Origin: Neobacillus thermocopriae
GTDB taxonomy: Bacteria > Bacillota > Bacilli > Bacillales > Cytobacillaceae
DNA length: 64,000 bases
Direction of reading: 5' to 3'
NCBI RefSeq assembly: GCF_010975035.1
Contig: NZ_JAAIUV010000013.1
Location: 27,879 to 91,878, forward strand
Shown piece by piece: positions 62,499 to 64,000 of this stretch. How positions within the stretch are numbered: the stretch's first letter is position 1; the number at the start of each line of letters is the position of its first letter. Made by a program: the position numbers and the translations under genes. The notes beneath the pieces were generated by a model that saw nothing but the letters and a program-made list of their open reading frames with translations, had not been told where the DNA came from and did no database searches.

Positions 62499-63194
62499 TT
62501 AACTCATACTTTCAATTTCCACCCGATTAACTCCTTCTAATGCCGAAACAGCGGCATATACATCAGTAGTCTTTTCTCGATAATCGACTGCTGCTAATAT
62601 TTGCACAAGATGATCACCATTGTCTAAATCTTTAATACGAATCCGACGAAGAATATATTTTTTTTCAAGCATGTAGGAGATGACTTTATCAATTTGTTCC
62701 TTCTCCTTAATAAATAATTGGAGCATAACTTCTTTTTCGCGGAGTTGTTTTGGTCCAAAAATTTTCATGATGGCTGGGACAAACTCAACACTAATTATTA
62801 AGAGGGCAACCCCTGCAAAAGCCTCTAGGTAAAAACCCGCACCAACGGCAATTCCAATTCCTGCCGCTCCCCAAATCATAGCAGCGGTTGTTAAACCGGA
62901 GATACTGTCATTCCCCCGTCTTAAAATTACGCCTGCGCCAAGGAAACCAATCCCTGAAACAATCTGTGCTGCGAGACGGAGTGGGTCCATCGTGATTCTT
63001 ACATCATCGGAAGGTGGAAACATATACGCCGATTCAATAGAAACAATTGTAAGCAAACAGCTGACAACGGAAATAACAAGACTCGTCTTTAAACCGACAG
63101 GTTTTCTTTTTAATTCCCGCTCAAGTCCAATGATTAATCCTAATAAAGCTGATATGCCAAGTTTTATTAAAACACCAAGTTCCATTCCTAACAT
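62499..63194 (-). CDS. MgtC/SapB-family membrane protein
   Basis: 231 residues. The N-terminal ~140 residues form the MgtC/SapB domain of four to five helices, with the hallmarks GLIIGLERELKRKPVGLKT, ASRLAAQIVSGIGFLGAG-like LAAQIVSGIGFLGAGVI, and LTTAAMIWGAAGIGIAVG. The C-terminal ~80 residues form an ACT-like cytosolic domain (VMLQLFIKEKEQIDKVISYM). MgtC proteins are linked to growth in low Mg2+ and to F-ATPase inhibition in enteric bacteria; the role in Bacillus is unclear. The first ATG (63194) has a weak GGACGTGA upstream; the ATG three codons later is possible. Divergent from the rRNA operon. Confidence 0.88.
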   Translation of the reverse strand: MLGMELGVLIKLGISALLGLIIGLERELKRKPVGLKTSLVISVVSCLLTIVSIESAYMFPPSDDVRITMDPLRLAAQIVSGIGFLGAGVILRRGNDSISGLTTAAMIWGAAGIGIAVGAGFYLEAFAGVALLIISVEFVPAIMKIFGPKQLREKEVMLQLFIKEKEQIDKVISYMLEKKYILRRIRIKDLDNGDHLVQILAAVDYREKTTDVYAAVSALEGVNRVEIESMS

Positions 63195-63391
63195 TTTTAT
63201 TCACGTCCATTGAAATTTTGTAAACACGATGTTATTACATATATTCTATCACATTCATGTAGTTGTTATGGGAGAACTTATATGAACTAATGAATCCAAA
63301 GTCAAAAATTTGGGATGTCCTTTAGTAAGGACAAAAAATGTAAAAATAATTTTAATGAATATTTGTTTTAAAAAAAAATTAAAATATTATA

Positions 63392-63420
63392 TTGCAATCA
63401 TTTGTTAAACATGTTATATT
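63392..63420 (+). promoter_or_regulatory. rRNA operon promoter P1
   Basis: TTGCAA (63392-63397) and TATATT (63415-63420), 17 bases apart. First of two tandem promoters. Confidence 0.7.
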
Positions 63421-63477
63421 AATTTTCGTCCTCTTCGAGAACGTCAAATAGCGAAAAAGAAATTTTAAAAAAATATG

Positions 63478-63507
63478 TTGACATCGAGAAGTGAGATATG
63501 ATATATT
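63478..63507 (+). promoter_or_regulatory. rRNA operon promoter P2
   Basis: Consensus TTGACA (63478-63483) and TATATT (63502-63507), 18 bases apart, preceded by an A-rich UP-like stretch (AAATTTTAAAAAAATATG). Confidence 0.85.
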
Positions 63508-63559
63508 AAAGAAGTCGCTTTTGAACAAAAAGATAAACAAGCTATCTTTAAATAATGTT

Positions 63560-63580
63560 TGTTCTTTGAAAACTAAACAA
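63560..63580 (+). promoter_or_regulatory. rrn leader boxA antitermination site
   Basis: TGTTCTTTGAAAACTAAACAA is the conserved Bacillus rrn leader boxA segment; the NusB/NusE complex binds such sites. Downstream, CGTTTC/GAAACG forms a small processing-type stem. Confidence 0.85.
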
Positions 63581-63655
63581 CCAAAAACGCCAATAATCAC
63601 AACATTCGTTTCGATTGAAACGAAGCCAACGTTAATTTTATGAGCTAAATCAACT

Positions 63656-64000
63656 TTTTTTGGAGAGTTTGATCCTGGCTCAGGACGAACGCTGGCGGCG
63701 TGCCTAATACATGCAAGTCGAGCGGACCAATAGAAGCTTGCTTCTATTGGTTAGCGGCGGACGGGTGAGTAACACGTGGGCAACCTGCCTGTAAGACTGG
63801 GATAACTTCGGGAAACCGGAGCTAATACCGGATAATTCATCCCCTCGCATGAAGGGATGCTGAAAGTCGGTTTACGCTGACACTTACAGATGGGCCCGCG
63901 GCGCATTAGCTAGTTGGTGAGGTAATGGCTCACCAAGGCGACGATGCGTAGCCGACCTGAGAGGGTGATCGGCCACACTGGGACTGAGACACGGCCCAGA
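63656..64000 (+). rRNA. rrs: 16S ribosomal RNA (5' part; runs off the window)
   Basis: Starts with GGAGAGTTTGATCCTGGCTC, followed by the conserved GACGAACGCTGGCGGCGTGC, CTAATACATGCAAGTCGAGC and GGACTGAGACACGGCCCAGA. About the first 345 bases are present. The 5' end is set by analogy with B. subtilis 16S, where GGAGAG starts at base 7. The variable region and GGATAACTTCGGGAAACCGG are Bacillaceae-like. Confidence 0.98.

Noticed and set aside
1..64000. CRISPR arrays, prophage modules, restriction or toxin-antitoxin systems
   Set aside because: No regularly spaced repeats, phage structural genes, or paired toxin-antitoxin ORFs were found; the single small Xre gene at 3099-3305 has no toxin partner.

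Overview
The window is low-GC chromosomal DNA from a spore-forming member of the Bacillaceae. The 16S rRNA start at the right edge is Bacillus-like. Gene order also points there: patB-yugE-yugI-(rocD-gdh)-yugJ-pgi-yugN, hom-thrC-thrB beside serA, and ywcB-ywcA. Ribosome binding sites are strong GGAGG types, TTG and GTG starts are common, and S-box and T-box leaders are present. A YteA-type protein and a SleB-type hydrolase fit a sporulating cell. I would place it near Bacillus/Neobacillus but cannot name a species.

Layout. 1-10 kb: the end of gndA, then a yug-like block (patB, yugE, an Xre regulator, yugI) into which a rocD-glutamate dehydrogenase-alcohol dehydrogenase operon is placed, then pgi and yugN. 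10.5-13.3 kb: a polytopic membrane protein and GT2 glycosyltransferase pair (YkoS/YkoT-like). 13.4-19.5 kb: a LysE exporter, an APC permease, yteA, several very small genes, a CDF metal exporter and corA. corA is preceded by a 42-codon leader ORF rich in Asp-Pro near its start. 19.7-21.6 kb: an HTH-TPR regulator, a 44-residue exported pro-peptide and a small secreted protein, which together look like an RRNPP quorum-sensing cassette. 21.8-23.5 kb: an intact IS3-family element that landed in the loop of a terminator. 23.5-26.3 kb: a glyoxalase-fold protein, a half-size flavoprotein and a marR-MFS operon with a 20-bp palindromic operator.

26.4-34.4 kb: a SAM-riboswitch-controlled methionine operon (metI-metC-yitJ-metH, minus strand). 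34.4-44.6 kb: a lactonase (pgl); a decayed xylose operon that keeps its promoter, two operator-like repeats and a cre site but only scraps of xylA and xylB; a polysaccharide deacetylase; a truncated YesL-like gene; and a complete YesMN-type two-component system with an ABC sugar importer and a GH43 glycosidase. 44.8-52.6 kb: bdbD-bdbC, a glutaredoxin, dps, a LysM/SleB hydrolase, gabD, a chemoreceptor and a HAD phosphatase. 52.7-58.6 kb: serA under a T-box, divergent from hom-thrC-thrB. 58.9-64 kb: a membrane protein, a DUF485/acetate-type symporter pair, tRNA-Ala(GGC), an MgtC-like protein, and the tandem promoters and 5' end of an rRNA operon.

Two copies of an intergenic repeat (14065-14276 and 52711-52861) each abut the stop codon of a minus-strand gene. 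In one case the repeat itself supplies the stop codon. The most interesting candidates are the RRNPP cassette, the DPDP leader ahead of corA, the fossil xyl operon, and a glutamate dehydrogenase homologue with a changed substrate pocket.
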